64,000 nucleotides of DNA from Owenia fusiformis (GCA_903813345.2 CAIIXF020000011.1:11816842-11880841), one strand, 5' to 3'; counted from the first letter of the stretch, positions 28,301 to 43,300 are shown. Numbers and translations are program-made. The notes: generated by a model not told the origin, from the letters alone.

Positions 28301-31300
28301 CATTACCTTACACGTCATATACTTGGATTCTTAATGTTTTTCCTTCACAGAGAGAAACTTGTGTTTATTGCAAATGTTTTCATATCTCTTGAATTACTTG
28401 AAATCAGAGCATTTTCATTTGTTATGTCACCACCAAAAGTTGTTATGGTCTCCATTTTTGCAAGTTTTTGACATTTAACTAAATACACAAAATGTAAAAT
28501 ATTCTTCTGTCCAATTACAAGTAATTAGCATGAGCCCATTATAATATGATATACGAGTACATGGATATTTGAAAAGACAGTTAGTATATATTGGATAAGA
28601 ATTGTCAAAGAAAGCAATTCTAGCATATCATTCCATAACAAACATATCCATTTATATATTGATCAAGGATATGAATCCTACAGTGAGTTTATTTGCGAGA
28701 GAAATGTCTCTAACTTTAGGTACCCAAGGCTGGCTAATAACTGATGTGGATTTTGAGTGCTCCTACAAAATCAAAGATTCACCATTTCTTCAGAAGCTTG
28801 CTCATTGAGTCATTATTTTAATGTTTTTTTCTAGACAGGCCTATTGAAATACTTTCTTGGTACTCGTGAGGAAGCCTTCTTTGCAGCAATCAGGAACAGA
28901 ATGCAACTTTCCGTGCTTGGGATGAAAGAAAGGTAGAAAGCTGAGACTGGTTAGAAGCTATAGTCTAGGAGATGTGATATTCTTTTTTGATTCACTCTTG
29001 TGTGAAATATTGCTATATATGTGATGTCATGGTGTTCTTTTGCGACATAATGTTGCTATTGTGTAACATCATGTTGCTATGTGTAACATCATGTTGCTAT
29101 GTGTAACATTGTGTTGCTATTGTGTAACACCATGATGCTATTGTGTAACATCATGTTGCTATGTGTAACATTGTGTTGCTATTGTGAAACATCATGATGC
29201 TATTGTGTAGCATCATGTTGCTATGTGTAACATTGTGTTCCTATTGTGAAACATCATGATGCTTTTGTGTAACATCATGTTGCTATTGTGTAACATCATG
29301 TTGCCATGTGAAACATTTTGTTGCTATTGTGAAACATCATGTTGCTATTGTGTAACATCATGTTGCTATACGTAAAATTGTGTTGCTATTGTGAAACATC
29401 ATGATGCTATTGTGTAACATCATGTTGCTATGTGTAACATTATGTATTGCATATTTGTGATTACAGATTGTTTAATGTGATTTAATTCTACACAAAGATA
29501 TTGATAAAAAACATAGCATTGAATCACATTTTGTGCAATTTTATGCTATTGTAAGTTCACTATTTTACTAATAGTTGGTTATTTGTACAGTAAAATGTGT
29601 ATATTCTTACATTTTCTTGTTCAGTTGTTGTCTGTATACATTATCAGAGATTTTAGAAAGAGACCATAGTTTAAATTAAGACCACTCTTGCTGATTTTCA
29701 CTACAAATCTTAACACATGGTTATTAAAAACAAGTGAAGAAAATTGCCCATTGCCTGCTGTTAATGGGCATGGCACTCAATTGCTGTAATTTGGTTGTTT
29801 TTGATTAAAGATGAATAGAGATGTTTTACTGAACTAATGCTGCTATTATTTGATGAAGGTCTTGAGCTTGCTGCTGCTGATTAAGCGCTGCTTTATTGTC
29901 ATACTCATCATTTGCAAGATTGAACATATCAGTATATTTAATCTGGGATAGTGTTAAAAAGGTAGTGTTTCAGATACGTATGATCATTGTGAACAGTTTA
30001 ATTTTTAATTTTTTTAACAAAATCCTTTTACAGATTGGATATTGAGTTGCTTAACATAAAGTCTAAGAATAAATGATGCTGCCATTCCTGCATTTTGAAA
30101 AAGAATTTATTGAAATGCCAGAATGACATGTATGATTTTCAAGAATCTGCCTTAGTATGAATGTTTAAGTTGATGTGTTCAAGAAAGTGAATGATAGAGC
30201 ATGACAATATATATGTGTAAACAATAATAGGGCATTACAATTATTTCTGTCTAATTGTATGATCTGTCTATTAGCATTCTGTAGGAGAGGTTCAAATATG
30301 ACATGATTGCTTGCGTCAAATTCATGTATTTCAACCAAAATGGGAACAGTAACTGCTTGGCAGTCGTGCAGCTTATGTGTGTGCTATATATGTGCATATT
30401 TGTATGACCCCATGTCTGATGATAGGGGGCACTGTATGTTGCTTGTGTCGTCACTTGATACTGACACGTTTTTGTATGAATTGCTATTTTCCAGGGCAAT
30501 TTGCTGAAATATTTCTTTAGCACCCGTGAGGAAGTGTTCTTTGCAGCAATAAGGAATAGAATGCAATTAAGTGTAGTTGCTTTGAAAGAAAGGTGAAAAT
30601 ATCCAATCTAGAATGAGCTTACCTCCCGTCTTGTGATTGACATGGTTGTAGTTATTTACCCTCCCTGCTTTATCCCCACTCTTTTATTTCCATATTCATA
30701 ATTGCAGAGTTTATATTCCCTTTTTTGATTAAGAAAATCTTCAGTTCAAAAAAGTCAGTTCACAAAGTTTTTTCAATATTATTCAATCATGTTGTTTACT
30801 TTGTGTAATAGTAATAGTCAAAATGTACACACAAATTGTGTTAGGCACAAATGCACGTTGGACAAAATTAGGGGTCCCTTGGTGTTGGGCATATTTTTTT
30901 ACAAAGTAGTTTGCAAAACCCATTTTACAAGTTTTCCTGAAATTATCAGGTTTCTGTATAGCGTTTTGAGCTAGGGAATAAGGGCCTATTTGTCAAAAGA
31001 AAAAATAATTTTCAGGCAGACAGGTTTGGGTGACCATATATGTGGAGAACCTCCGTCTAGTATTACTATTGATACTTTTGACACATCCAAAACCAGATAC
31101 TACAACCTGGTCGTGAATGATTTGAATGCTTACTGTCTGGAACCCCTGAATGAGAATTTACCCTGAATGAATCACTTTAGATAACCCCTGAATGAGATGG
31201 AATGGCCTGAATGAAACACTTAGATAGTCTTAATCGCATGTACATTTACTGCATCTAAAACCTGTTAGTGCAGTCAGTTAGGTCAATAAAACCATAGAAT

Positions 31301-34300
31301 TGCACATGCTATATATAAAGCACCATTTTTTGACCAAAGCATCTTTGGTACATATATTTTTGATATCTAACGAAGTTGTGTTGAAAAGTCCTCCCAGTTG
31401 ATGATAGCAGGCCTCGAAAATCTTGCCCATTTACATTGAGCTCCATGTTAATTCATCAATCTTCAAAAGACCCCCTGCAGAACAGTTCTAAAGTAATAAA
31501 GCCCATATTCCTAGTATCTTACAAAAACATGATTATCTTCAAAATAAGTAGGGTTGTTTTTTTTCTTTTGCCTAGTTCTAAAGATATTGGCATTTGAATG
31601 TTGGAAAATCCCCATTGGCTGCCATTATAAACCGCTATCAATATGTCTTTATTAAAGTGTCCTTTTCTCAAAAAGTCTACTATGAAATTTTCTAATATTG
31701 TAGATTTCTATAGTTGATATATTGACTTAAAAAAAAAAAAACAGGCACATTTCTAAAAATTTCTTATTTTTAATATATTTAGCCGTGAAGTTGTATAAAA
31801 AAACCTATATTGAGCCCCATGTTAATTTATCAATCTTCAAAAGACTCCCTGCAGAACAGTTCTAAAGTAATAAAGCCCATATTCCTAGCATCTTACAATA
31901 ACATGATTATCTTTAAAATAAGAAGGTTTTTTTTTTCTTTTGCCTAGTTCCAAAGATATTGGCGTTTGAATTTTGGAAAATCTCCATTGGCTGCCATGCT
32001 ATCAAGATGGGTTTATCAAAGTGTATTGACTTTAAAAAATCGAATAGGCACATTTCTAAAAAGTTCTCATTTTTAATATATTGAGCCATTAAGTTGCACA
32101 CAGGTTTTTTATACAACTTCACTGCTAAATATATTAAAATAAGAAATTTTTAGAAATGTGCCTGTTTGATTTCTTTAAATTCAATATATTAACTATAGAA
32201 ATCTGCAATATAAGGAAATTTCAGAGTAGACTTTTTGAGAAAAGGACACTTTGATAAACCCATCTTGATAGCATGGCAGCCAATGGGGATTTTCCAAAAT
32301 TCAAACGCCAATATCTTTGGAACTAGGCAAAAGAAAAAAAAAACTTCTTATTTTGAAGATAATCATGTTATTGTAGGATACTAGGAATATGGGCTTTATT
32401 ACTTTAGAACTGTTCTGCAGGGGGTCTTTTGAAGATTGATAAATTAACATGGGGCTCAATATAGGTTTTTATACAACTTCACGGCTAAATATATCAAAAA
32501 TAAGAAATTTTTAGAAATAGGCCTGTTTGAATTTTTTTAAGTCAATATATGAACTATAGAAATCTACAATATTAAAAAATTTCATAGTAGACTTTTTGAG
32601 AAAAGCACACTTTAATAAAGCTATATTGATAGCAGTTTATAATGGCAGCCAATGGGGATTTTCCAAAATTCAAATGTCAATATCTTTGGAACTAGGCAAA
32701 AGAAAAAAAAACAACCCTTCTTATTTTGAAGATAATCATGTTGTTGTAAGATACTAGGAATATGGGCTTTATTACTTTAGAACTGTTCTGCAGGGGGTCT
32801 TTTGAAAATTGATAAATTAACATGGGGCTCAATATAGTTTTTTTATACAACTTCACGGCTAAATATATCAAAAATAAGAATTTTTTAGAAATGTGCCTGT
32901 TTGATTTCTTTCAAGTCAATATATCAACTATAGAAATCTACAATATTAGAAAATCTCATAGTACACTTTTTGAGAAAAGGACACTTTAATAAAGTTATAT
33001 TGATAGCAGTTTATAATGGCAGCCAATGGGGATTTTCCAAAATTCAAATGCCAATATCTTTGGAACTAGGCAAAAGAAAAAAACAACCCTTCTTATTTTG
33101 AAGATAATCATGTTATTGTAAGATACTAGGAATATGGGCTTTATTACTTTAGAACTGTTCTGCAGGGGGTCTTTTGAAAATTGACAAATTAACATGGGGC
33201 TCAATATAGGTTTTTTATACAACTTCACGGCTAAATATATTAAAAATAAGAGATTTTTAGAAATGTGCCTGTTTGATTTCTTTTAAGTCAATATATTGAC
33301 TATAGAAATCTACAATATTAGAAAATTTCATAGTGGATTTTTCTAGAAAATGAGACTTAAATAAAGCCATATTGATAGCGGTTTATAATGGCAGCCAATG
33401 GGAATTTTCCAAAATTCAAACTCCTATATCTTTGGAACTAGGTAAAAGAAAAAAAACAACCCTTCTTATTTTGAAGATAATCATGTTATTGTAACATACT
33501 AGGAACATTGGCTTTATTTCTCTTTAACTGTTCTGCAGGGGGCCTTATGAAGATTGATAAATTAACATGGAGCTCAATGTAAATGTGCAAAAATTTCGAG
33601 GCCTGCTATTATCATCTTGGGCCACTTTTTACAACCACTTCGTTAGATATCAAAAATATATGTATTCATGATACTTCTGTCAAAAAATGGTGCTTTATAT
33701 ATAGCATGTGCAATTAAAAACCTAACTGACTGCACTATGTTGCAAAATCATAATATAAAGTGGTCATACATAATGTGAAAAAGTTGAAGAGTCTCATAAG
33801 CTACTGCGATATCCCCAGCATTAACAAAACTAGTTACTTCACCTGTTTGAAAGTTCATCAAATAACACATCCTCCGAACACAGGCCTTCAGAACTCGTAC
33901 CTCCTTCTTCCACCGTGGAAGAAGGAAGGAACTTACTGGATGACGTCTGGAACCCTGCGTTCGGAGGATGCAAATAACATGTCACCCTGTTTAAAATCAT
34001 TTGGCACCCTGTCATCAAAAGGATGTGATATTGGGATTATTCGGCCAAAACAGCTAGTAAAGGATTACATCCTGTTGAGAAAAATACTGGAGAGATCTGG
34101 CTTAAATTTTCTTGTGGCGTCCTGTTTTGTCCTAGTTCGCCTGTGCAGAGACATTGAGCATGATTGGCATGGTTTGAAATACAAGTGCAATTATCAATAA
34201 ATAATATAAAATAAGAAATGATCAATAGCTATTATAGCATTGCAGTAAATCTACAAGACCTATGGTGAAATAATAAAATGTTGTTTTGTATGAGGTATCA

Positions 34301-37300
34301 TATTCTGGTGTTTTGCCATCTTTATCTGCTTTTGCACATCTTGCATGCAACTCACAAACTCAAACACAAGTACACTGTCAGCACAAATTTAAATATGTTC
34401 TTCACCAAATTTGGATTGCATTGGGCGTAATGTGTATGTAAATAATGAAATCCGAAAGTAGCTAATAAGCTAGTTGTTTTTACAGTGTTTTTTGTTCACC
34501 TCTTTATTTTTGTACGTTATCATAAGAAGCAGTGAAAAATTTAATTCAATAGTAGTCAAGCATTTAGGCAAAACCTAAAAGTAACACGTGTCTTTATGTG
34601 ACAATGTTTATTAGCACTTAAAGGCCCGTGTGGATGCTGACAACTTGTCAAGGCCACAGTGAGATCTGACAAATCTAAAAAGGTCCTTAATGGTCCTAAA
34701 ACAAGTCAGGTCTTTAATGGTCCTAAGACAAGTCAGGTCCTTAATGGTCCTAAGACAAGTCAGGTCCTTAATGGTCCTAAGACAAGTCAGGTCCTTAATG
34801 GTCCTAAAACAAGTCAGGTCCTTAATGGTCCTAAGACAAGTCAGACAAGTCAGGACCTTAATGGTCCTAAAACAAGTCAGGTCCTTAATGGTCCTAAAAC
34901 AAGTCAGGTCCTTAATGGTCCTAAAACAAGCCAGGTCCTTAATGGTCCTAATACAAGTCAGGTTCTTTATGGTCCTAAGACAAGTCAGGTCCTTTATGGT
35001 CCTAAGACAAGTCAGGTCCCTAATGGTCCTAAGACAAGTGAGGTCCTTAATGGTCCTAAGACAAGTGAGGTCCTTTATGGTCCTAAGACAAGTCAGGTCC
35101 CTAATGGTCCTAAGACAAGTGAGGTCCTTAATGGTCCTAAGACAAGTGAGGTCCTTAATGGTCCTTAGACAAGTGAGGTCCATAATGGTCCTAAGACAAG
35201 TGAGGTCCTTAATGGTCCTAAGACAAGTCAGGTCCTTAATGGTCCTAAGACAAGTCAGGTCCTTAATGGTCCTAAGACAAGTTAGGTCCTTAATGGTCCT
35301 AAGACAAGTGAGGTCCTTAATGGTCCTAAGACAAGTCAGGTCCTTAATGGTCCTAAGACAAGTTAGGTCCTTAATGGTCCTAAGACAAGTCAGGTCCTTA
35401 ATGGTCCTAAGACAAGTCAGACAAGTCAGGACCTTAATGGTCCTAAAACAAGTCAGGTCCTTAATGGTCCTAAAACAAGTCAGGTCCTTAATGGTCCTAA
35501 GACAAGTCAGGTCCTTAATGGTCCTAAGACAAGTCAGACAAGTCAGGTCCTGTCAAGTCTACAGGTGAACACAAATTTTGTTTGATCATTATTTTAATCC
35601 TTATTTAGCTTAACATCATTAAATGAATATATCAAAAACATTTTAATTGCAGGCGTTCTCTTGCTGCCCAATCTGAGGCTAGAGCCAAGGAGCTGGCATC
35701 ACACACTAAGCCTCTTGGGAAGGTAGGGAGAATTAAGGCAACATCAATCTTAAATGTTTTGCTATAATTACTACATATGGTCCAAATTCTTGGATGGTAT
35801 TGGGTGGTAACAGGCAGAGGCTGTTTGTTAACTTGAAATGCATGTACACATAAAATGATTTTGAACTCTCTGTTGGTCTTTTTTTACCTGGACACAATCT
35901 CTAGAGGTTGTATTAGAAAGGCATGTGGAAAAAGGTCCACTTGACTAAGTACTTTAACATCGTGTAACTTCCATATACATCTTTACCCATCCTCTGTATA
36001 TGTCAGTAGAAAATAGAAATGTTAAATTGAGCTCCCTTACCAAACAATCCATATTATTTACAATCCAACCAGTGCATGATTGAAGCAAAACAATGTAATG
36101 AATAATCTTAGTAACCGCTTGCAGAGAAAGTCATCATGTAAGCCAATCAGCAGGAAGAGTAGCCTTGCCAAGGAGAAGAAGCTGGTGAAAGCCAAGATAA
36201 AGAACAGGGCTAAAGGGGTGAAATCAGGGCTAGAGACACTAGCAGAGGGACAGGTCCTTATGGTGAATGGATGCAATAATGCAAATGATATTGAGATGGA
36301 TCTCATTAATGTCACTGTAGAGGTAAGGGCTAAAAAATAGTGTCAAGCTCAATATCAAATAAACCCTGATGGAACACTTAGTAGACTCCAATTAAAGTCA
36401 TTTTAGAGTAGAATCCAAATTCTTGATAATTACAAGATGGCTATATTATACTGAAATATTTATTATGACATTTTTTCAGATCCATGAATAATTTTTTCAT
36501 TGAAATTTGCCACTCCACGGAGTTTTTAATTTTCTAGTTTTCTAATTCTAAATCTCATGACATTTATTCTTTATCTGTATCTGGTATCATTTATGGCCTT
36601 AAGTCTTTGGATTAATCAATCAAGCAATAATATCTAGAACCATGCACAATAAATTGGACCAAAAAAGGTAAAAAGAAGTTGAACTTAAAATGGAAATATA
36701 GAAGTAACCCACTCCCCTCATTGCAACCTTGTTTCTGTTTATCTAGAACAATGTGAACACCAGCACTGATGTGGCCAAGGTTGGTGATAAGAATGACATC
36801 AAAGTGAAAAAGAAACCTCCAAAGCCTCCCATACCAAAGGCTCCACTGAACACAGGCAGCAAGGAGGAGGAACAGGACGATTCTGGTGAGAGGGTCATTT
36901 TCTTATATTCACCCTGAATCTGCTCTGACCACCAACGATCCTTCTGATTATTACAGATGATCTTACATTTGATGTTTTCTTTACAATATCATTCGGTTAT
37001 ATTTCTGATATTATGGAGATACATGTGTGATATCTTTCAGGAAATCATTTTTCAACCACACATCTGTATGATAAATGTTTGTTTTTGTTGATTTTTTGAA
37101 TTTTTAATTGTAATCATGGGATAAACCCAATATCAGATCATTTCTAGTGATATCATTTTATTGCCTCATAGTTGATATTTGACAACAACTCACTTATCTA
37201 AAAGTGATATCACTCAAAATGATTGTATATTCTGTATACACTACAGGCGAAGCCTCGACATACAGAGATGATGGTTACATAGAACTTGTCCTGAAGTTAC

Positions 37301-40300
37301 TAGCCAGAATGTGTGATGGGCAACACAAAGGTCTCCAGGACTACCTACGGGAACAACCAGACAACATGAAGTCATTTGACATAGTTGCTGAATGTGCACA
37401 GTTCCTGAATCTTGTATATTCTAATATCAACCAGCATACAATAGACCTAGCAGTACAGATATTTAACACACTGAATGAATTCACTGCTGTAAGTATTGAC
37501 AGTAAAACATCTGATCTGTATGTTACTGGGAACAGTCAAAAGTTTAGTTTTATCCTCAATCTGCATCATATATCCTCAGTCTGCAACATATATCCTCATT
37601 CTGCATCATATGTCCTCAATCTGCATCAAATATCCTCAATCCGCAACATATATTCTCAATCCGCATCATATATCCTCAATCTGCATCATACTGTATATCC
37701 CCAATCTGCAACATATATTCTCAATCCGCAACATATATTCTCAATCCGCATCATATATCCCTAATCTGCATCATATATCCTCAATCTGCATCATATAACC
37801 TCAATCTGCATCATACTGAATATCCCCAATCTGCAACATATATTCTCAATCCGCAACATATATTCTCAATCCGCATCATATATCCCTAATCTGCATCATA
37901 TATCCTCAATCTGCATCATATATCCTCAATCTGCATCATATATCCTCAATCTGCATCATATATCCTCAATCTGCATCATACTGTATATCCTCAATCCGCA
38001 ACATATAGTCTCAATCTGCATCATATATCCTCAATCTGCATCATATATCCCCAATCTGCAACATATATTCTCAATCTGCATCATATATCCTCAATCTGCA
38101 TCATATCGCCCCAATCTGCATCATATATCCCCAATCTGCATCATCCTCAATCTGCAACATATATCCTCAATCCGCAACATATATTCTCAATCCGCATCAT
38201 ATATCCCTAATCTGCATCATATATCCTCAATCTGCATCATACTGTATATCCCCAATCTGCAACATATATCCTCAATCCGCAACATATATTCTCAATCCGC
38301 ATCATATATCCCTAATCTGCATCATATATCCTCAATCTGCATCATACTGTATATCCCCAATCCGCAACATATAGTCTCAATCTGCATCATATATCCTCAA
38401 TCTGCATCATATATCCCCAATCTGCATCATTTATCCTCAACCTGCATCATATATCCCCAATCTGCATCAAAAATCCTCAATCTGCAACATGTATCCTCAA
38501 TCTGCCACATATATCTTCAATCTCAAACTTGATTTGAAAATAAGCAAAAGATTCACCATATGGCTCACAGCATGGTGCTATCTTTAAACAAGATTTATTT
38601 TTAATCTGCAGTACAGCAAGATTTCCTTTTTCAAAAATTACCACTTGAATGCAAGTGAAACCCAGTCATTGTAACTAACATTTCAAATTATTTCAAACAA
38701 ATTATTTCTAAGTATGTGATTTTTGTTACAGGGTAACCAAGCCAACCGCACTGTGATACTAAACAACAAAGTGATAGATTACATCAACTTTGTACTAAGA
38801 GCTGGCCAGTTCAAGGATTGTCCTATGGAGAAGGTGATTGAACTAAGGCAGATCATTGCAAACCTCCTCATATCCCTCTTAGAGGAGAACTCTCCCGAGG
38901 CACTCATAGTTGCTAAGGTAATTATTACATCTTTATGTCCAACATACATATAAGATCATATTAGAAGGTTTAAAAATTAAGGAATGTAATTGAATCAATT
39001 AAAAAAAATTTCATGAGAATTGATTTCATATAATATTATGAGATATGAATGTTATGCATGAATAACATATTCATATGACGTGTCGCAAAAAGGTGGCGCA
39101 TTTGTTTTTTAAGGGTATCGCGTGAATGTAACTTTGATTCCCCGGATTATAAGATAATATTCTAATTAAAGTTATATATCATTTTAAAGCTGTTTCGATG
39201 AAGATTTTAGATCAACTACACTCCGTTCACATTTTTTGCGCGTTCGTTTTTAAAAAAGAGTTTTTTACCAAAACATCTGGCAAATATCCCATGTTGACAC
39301 GTTACATTATGAATTATTTTTCGTCTTTAAACGCTCATAACTCAAACAATATATGACTATTATACTTATTTTTCGTCTTGATAAAGGTAGATGGAAGTTT
39401 TATTTCAAAGGATGAATTTTAGTAAGCGTCCCATATTGTGACGTCATAGAGTCTGAAAAATAGAATCTGTTGACAGCGACCTTTTTTGCTCATTTTTTGG
39501 TACCTTCAACTTTTCAGGTGTACATAAAACAAAAAATACGAGATCAATTTTTAATAAATCATACATGATTATTTTGCTCCTAAACTCTAGTTTATTAATA
39601 AATAGTTGATTTTGTTCACAAAAGTATGTGTTTTCTGTTGTATGTGGAAAAGTGGAGGACGAAAGGTTTTCAAAATTCATTAAAATAGGGCTAATTTACG
39701 CCATTCGCCTATTTTCAAGCACAGCAACACGTATATTTATTTCACCTAAAATATCAATTGATTCGTGTTTTATGATGCTCCCAACCCATTGTTAATACAT
39801 ATACAATATCAGATTTATTCGCCTTAAATATTTTGAGATATAAAGGCAAATGTGGAGGACAAAAGGATTTCCATAAGTGTTCATTTTTCTCAAAAACGTC
39901 ACATTCTATCATGTTAAAAGCGAGGATCCTCTGGATTACGCCACAAAATGTGTAACAATGCGTGCGCGAGCTTTTTGCAACACGTCTATAAATCGGCTTT
40001 TTAAAATCCATATAAACAGTGTATTTTCCTGACCATATGGATATTATATGTGGAATTAATTTATCTAATTCAAGGAAGTGAAGGACACGCTTGATAAGGA
40101 AGCTGTGTACCGTACCATGACATACTGCTACCAGATGCATCAAGTAAGTAATAAACTGGTAGTGACATCTTTCAATAATTAGTCAAAACAGAAACACAAT
40201 AGGTGACATATATTTTGAATTTGTACTTAAAATGATTAAAATGGTAGCATTTAAAAGATTAAAATTGTCATTATTTCTTTAGCTTAAAAAATGGTAATTC

Positions 40301-43300
40301 TGTTATTGTGACCAATTTATATCCAAATGTAATGTAAACTTTCCAAAATGTCAACCATATTGACAGTGTAATAGGAAACATGAAAACTTTTTTCGTTTGT
40401 GAATAATCAAGCTAGGATTACGTCAGCCCCTTCAAGGTTTAAATTACTTTCACTTGAAATTACGATTCAAACTTTTTAGAAGTCTCAAAAGTAATTTGAA
40501 TACTCTTTGACTTGTTTGAATTACTGATGAGCTGTTTGGTTTCATCTTTTTCTAGATGTGAAATTTCAAAATGTTTAGAAGTGACCCCTTTGTAACAACC
40601 TGTCCATGATTTTGGGATATTTCCCATTTAGTTAAATTGTGTGATTTATCTTGCCATTATAGAAATTCTAAATTTCATTGTTATATTTAACTTACCAAAC
40701 ATGCAAGTAGCGTGAAATAGCTGAATTTTGAAATTGTTTATTTATGTTCTTTGTTTGAAATTTAGGACTAAGAAATGTTGGTGTTACATTTGTGGATAGC
40801 GTTCTTTATCCATTACTAAATGACAAACAAATCATTTGTGTGCATATGCAAAACAAGCATCGCATTATTATACAATCAGCATTGCATAAACTTGATCATT
40901 GTTAGATGTAATCTGTAACTTTTCTAAATACTGGCATAAGGTTGATGACGACTTTTCTACATAATGATAATTTGTAACTTTTCTACATTAGGTTGATGAC
41001 AAAAAGAAAGCTAAAACTCAAACGCTGGATCTGAAATTGGTAAAAAGCAAAACTCCCAACTTCTAACACCTCATGTTTTTCATGTTGCATTCTCTGTACT
41101 GTTTGGGGTGAAAAGTCTTAGCATCACTTAACTCTTTGCTGATCTTTCCATCTTGTAGTTATTATGCTATTTCTTTCTTTTTATGTTTTCATCTTTGAAA
41201 TGTACTACAAACTAACCCTGATTTTTCGTTGTCTCCCATTTTCATATTAACAACCCCTTTTTAACTATCTGCATTTCTCAATCTATTCTGAGTACCTTTC
41301 TAACACGCATGGAAAATTCATAATTCTTATTCTTTCTGGACATGCTATTTCATCAGAAAATGCTTTACTTTATCATTTCTCTTCACTCTGTGACTACTAC
41401 TGAGTGGTGTGGTGTTTCAAACTGTGTTGCATTTAGACAGGGATATTAGGAAGGTGTTGAACTTCTGGCTTATTAATCAGGACAAAACTATTGCTTATAA
41501 AGGTTGTTGGTGTATATGTAGATGGAAATTGCTCCTATATTTCAGCCAGAAAAGCACAAGCCACGGATAGACACCAGTGCTATCATGGCCAAGGGTAACG
41601 TTGAGGTTTATTTAACAAACCCTAAAAATATAGCAAAAGTAGGGAGCAGGTTTATCCATGGAATAAAGGTAACATATACTTTTGGTATACTGTATGTATC
41701 ATTTCGTAATATGATGTCTTGAACATTAACAATTAGACTATACTGGAATCGTGTTTTTGTTGAAAATTATAATGAGCCTTTCCAGAAGTCAAGGTTTTGT
41801 TGTCGTGTTGAGTTGTTACATCATATTGAGTATAAGTCAATTGTGAAGTTGACTACCAAAAATTGAAGAACTGTTCCCACTGCAATCAAACCCTAGGCAA
41901 TATTGACCATATCAACAGGCAACCCTTCCACATGCATTCAAACACATTTTATGTTGTCAATGCTTACATTTACTCTCTGATACGAATCAGTTCTTGGCTA
42001 GGCTCATTATAAATACAGTATATCATCAAATCATATGAAAGATTACCATGGAACTATTCATTTGACTGGATGAAACATATTTTGTTTTAGTCAAGGAGTG
42101 ACCATATTATTGCATAAATTAGTAGCCAGAACAGAACAAGTCATTCCTCTTTTTTTGCTCACACTGAGCCTATGGGATCAACTAGGTGTCCACCCATCTT
42201 TTGGGTCGCCCATATGTCAATTTGTCCATTCGGCAACATGGGCATTCTACCATTGCAATGGCAGGTAATCTAACCTGATCATTCCACGACAGAATAACCA
42301 GTGCTTCCATGTTTAACACTGAAGTGTGATTTATAACAATTGTAATTCATCTAATGACCAGCTGCATGATAGTCGAGCAATCTACCCAGAACCACCACTG
42401 CTTTCATGTTAATGCCAAAGTACAATTCATAAAAATTGTAATTCATCTAATGGCCAGCTGCATGACAGTCGAGCAATCCACCCAGAACCACCAGTGCTTT
42501 CATGTTAATGGCAAAGTACAATTCATAAAAAATTGTAATTCATCTAATGGCCAGCTTCATGACAGTCGAGCAATCTACCCAGAACAACTAGTGCTTTCAT
42601 GTTTATGCCAAAGTACAATTCATAAAAATTGTAATTTCTCTTCATATCAGTTTTTAAATGAAAAAAACATTGAACTGGCCAGGAATCGAACCATGGTCAG
42701 CTGCATGGCAGGCGAGCATTCTACCACTGTACCACCCAAATAGCCCTAAAGTGTAATTGATGAAAAGTGTAAAATAACTGTAATTCATCTTCAAGCCAGA
42801 TTTTAAGTAAAATGAACATTGCGCTGGCCAGGAATCGAACCATGGTCAGCTGCATGGCAGGCGAGCATTCTACCACTGAACCACCAGTGCTTTCATGTTG
42901 TAACTAAAGTATAATTCATAAAAATTGTAATTTCTCTTCCTATCAGTATTTAATTGAAAAACATTGCGCTGACCAGGAATCGAACCATGGCCAGCTGCAC
43001 AAGAGGCGAGCATTCTACCACTGAACCACCAGTGCTTTCATGTTGTAACTAAAGTATAATTCATAAAAATTGTAATTTCTCTTCCTATCAGTATTTAATT
43101 GAAAAACATTGCGCTGACCAGGAATCGAACCATGGCCAGCTGCACAAGAGGCGAGCATTCTACCACTGAACCACCAGTGCTTTCATGTTGTCCCTAAAGT
43201 ATAATTCATAAAAATTGTAATTTCTCTTCATATCAGTATTTAATTGAAAAACATTGCACTGACAAGGAATCGAACCATGGCCAGCTGCACAAGAGGCGGG

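Noticed and set aside
33760-34200. 146-codon open frame next to a TIR element
   Set aside because: No recognisable domain; it contains the nested hairpin, lies inside a large intron, and has no support as an exon in phase with neighbours.
34611-35568. Long open frames on both strands (190, 169 and 292 codons)
   Set aside because: They are translations of a 27-bp minisatellite; a repeat whose length is a multiple of 3 is open in several frames by construction. No domain and no splice or coding context.
36250-36266. Exon 33 stretch caggtccttatggt resembling the 27-bp repeat at 34.7-35.6 kb
   Set aside because: About 14 bases of similarity only, at a distance of 0.7 kb; could be chance, so not listed as a junction-derived repeat.
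39754-40143. 129-codon open frame on the - strand
   Set aside because: Overlaps a TIR element and the antisense of exon 37; no similarity recognised.
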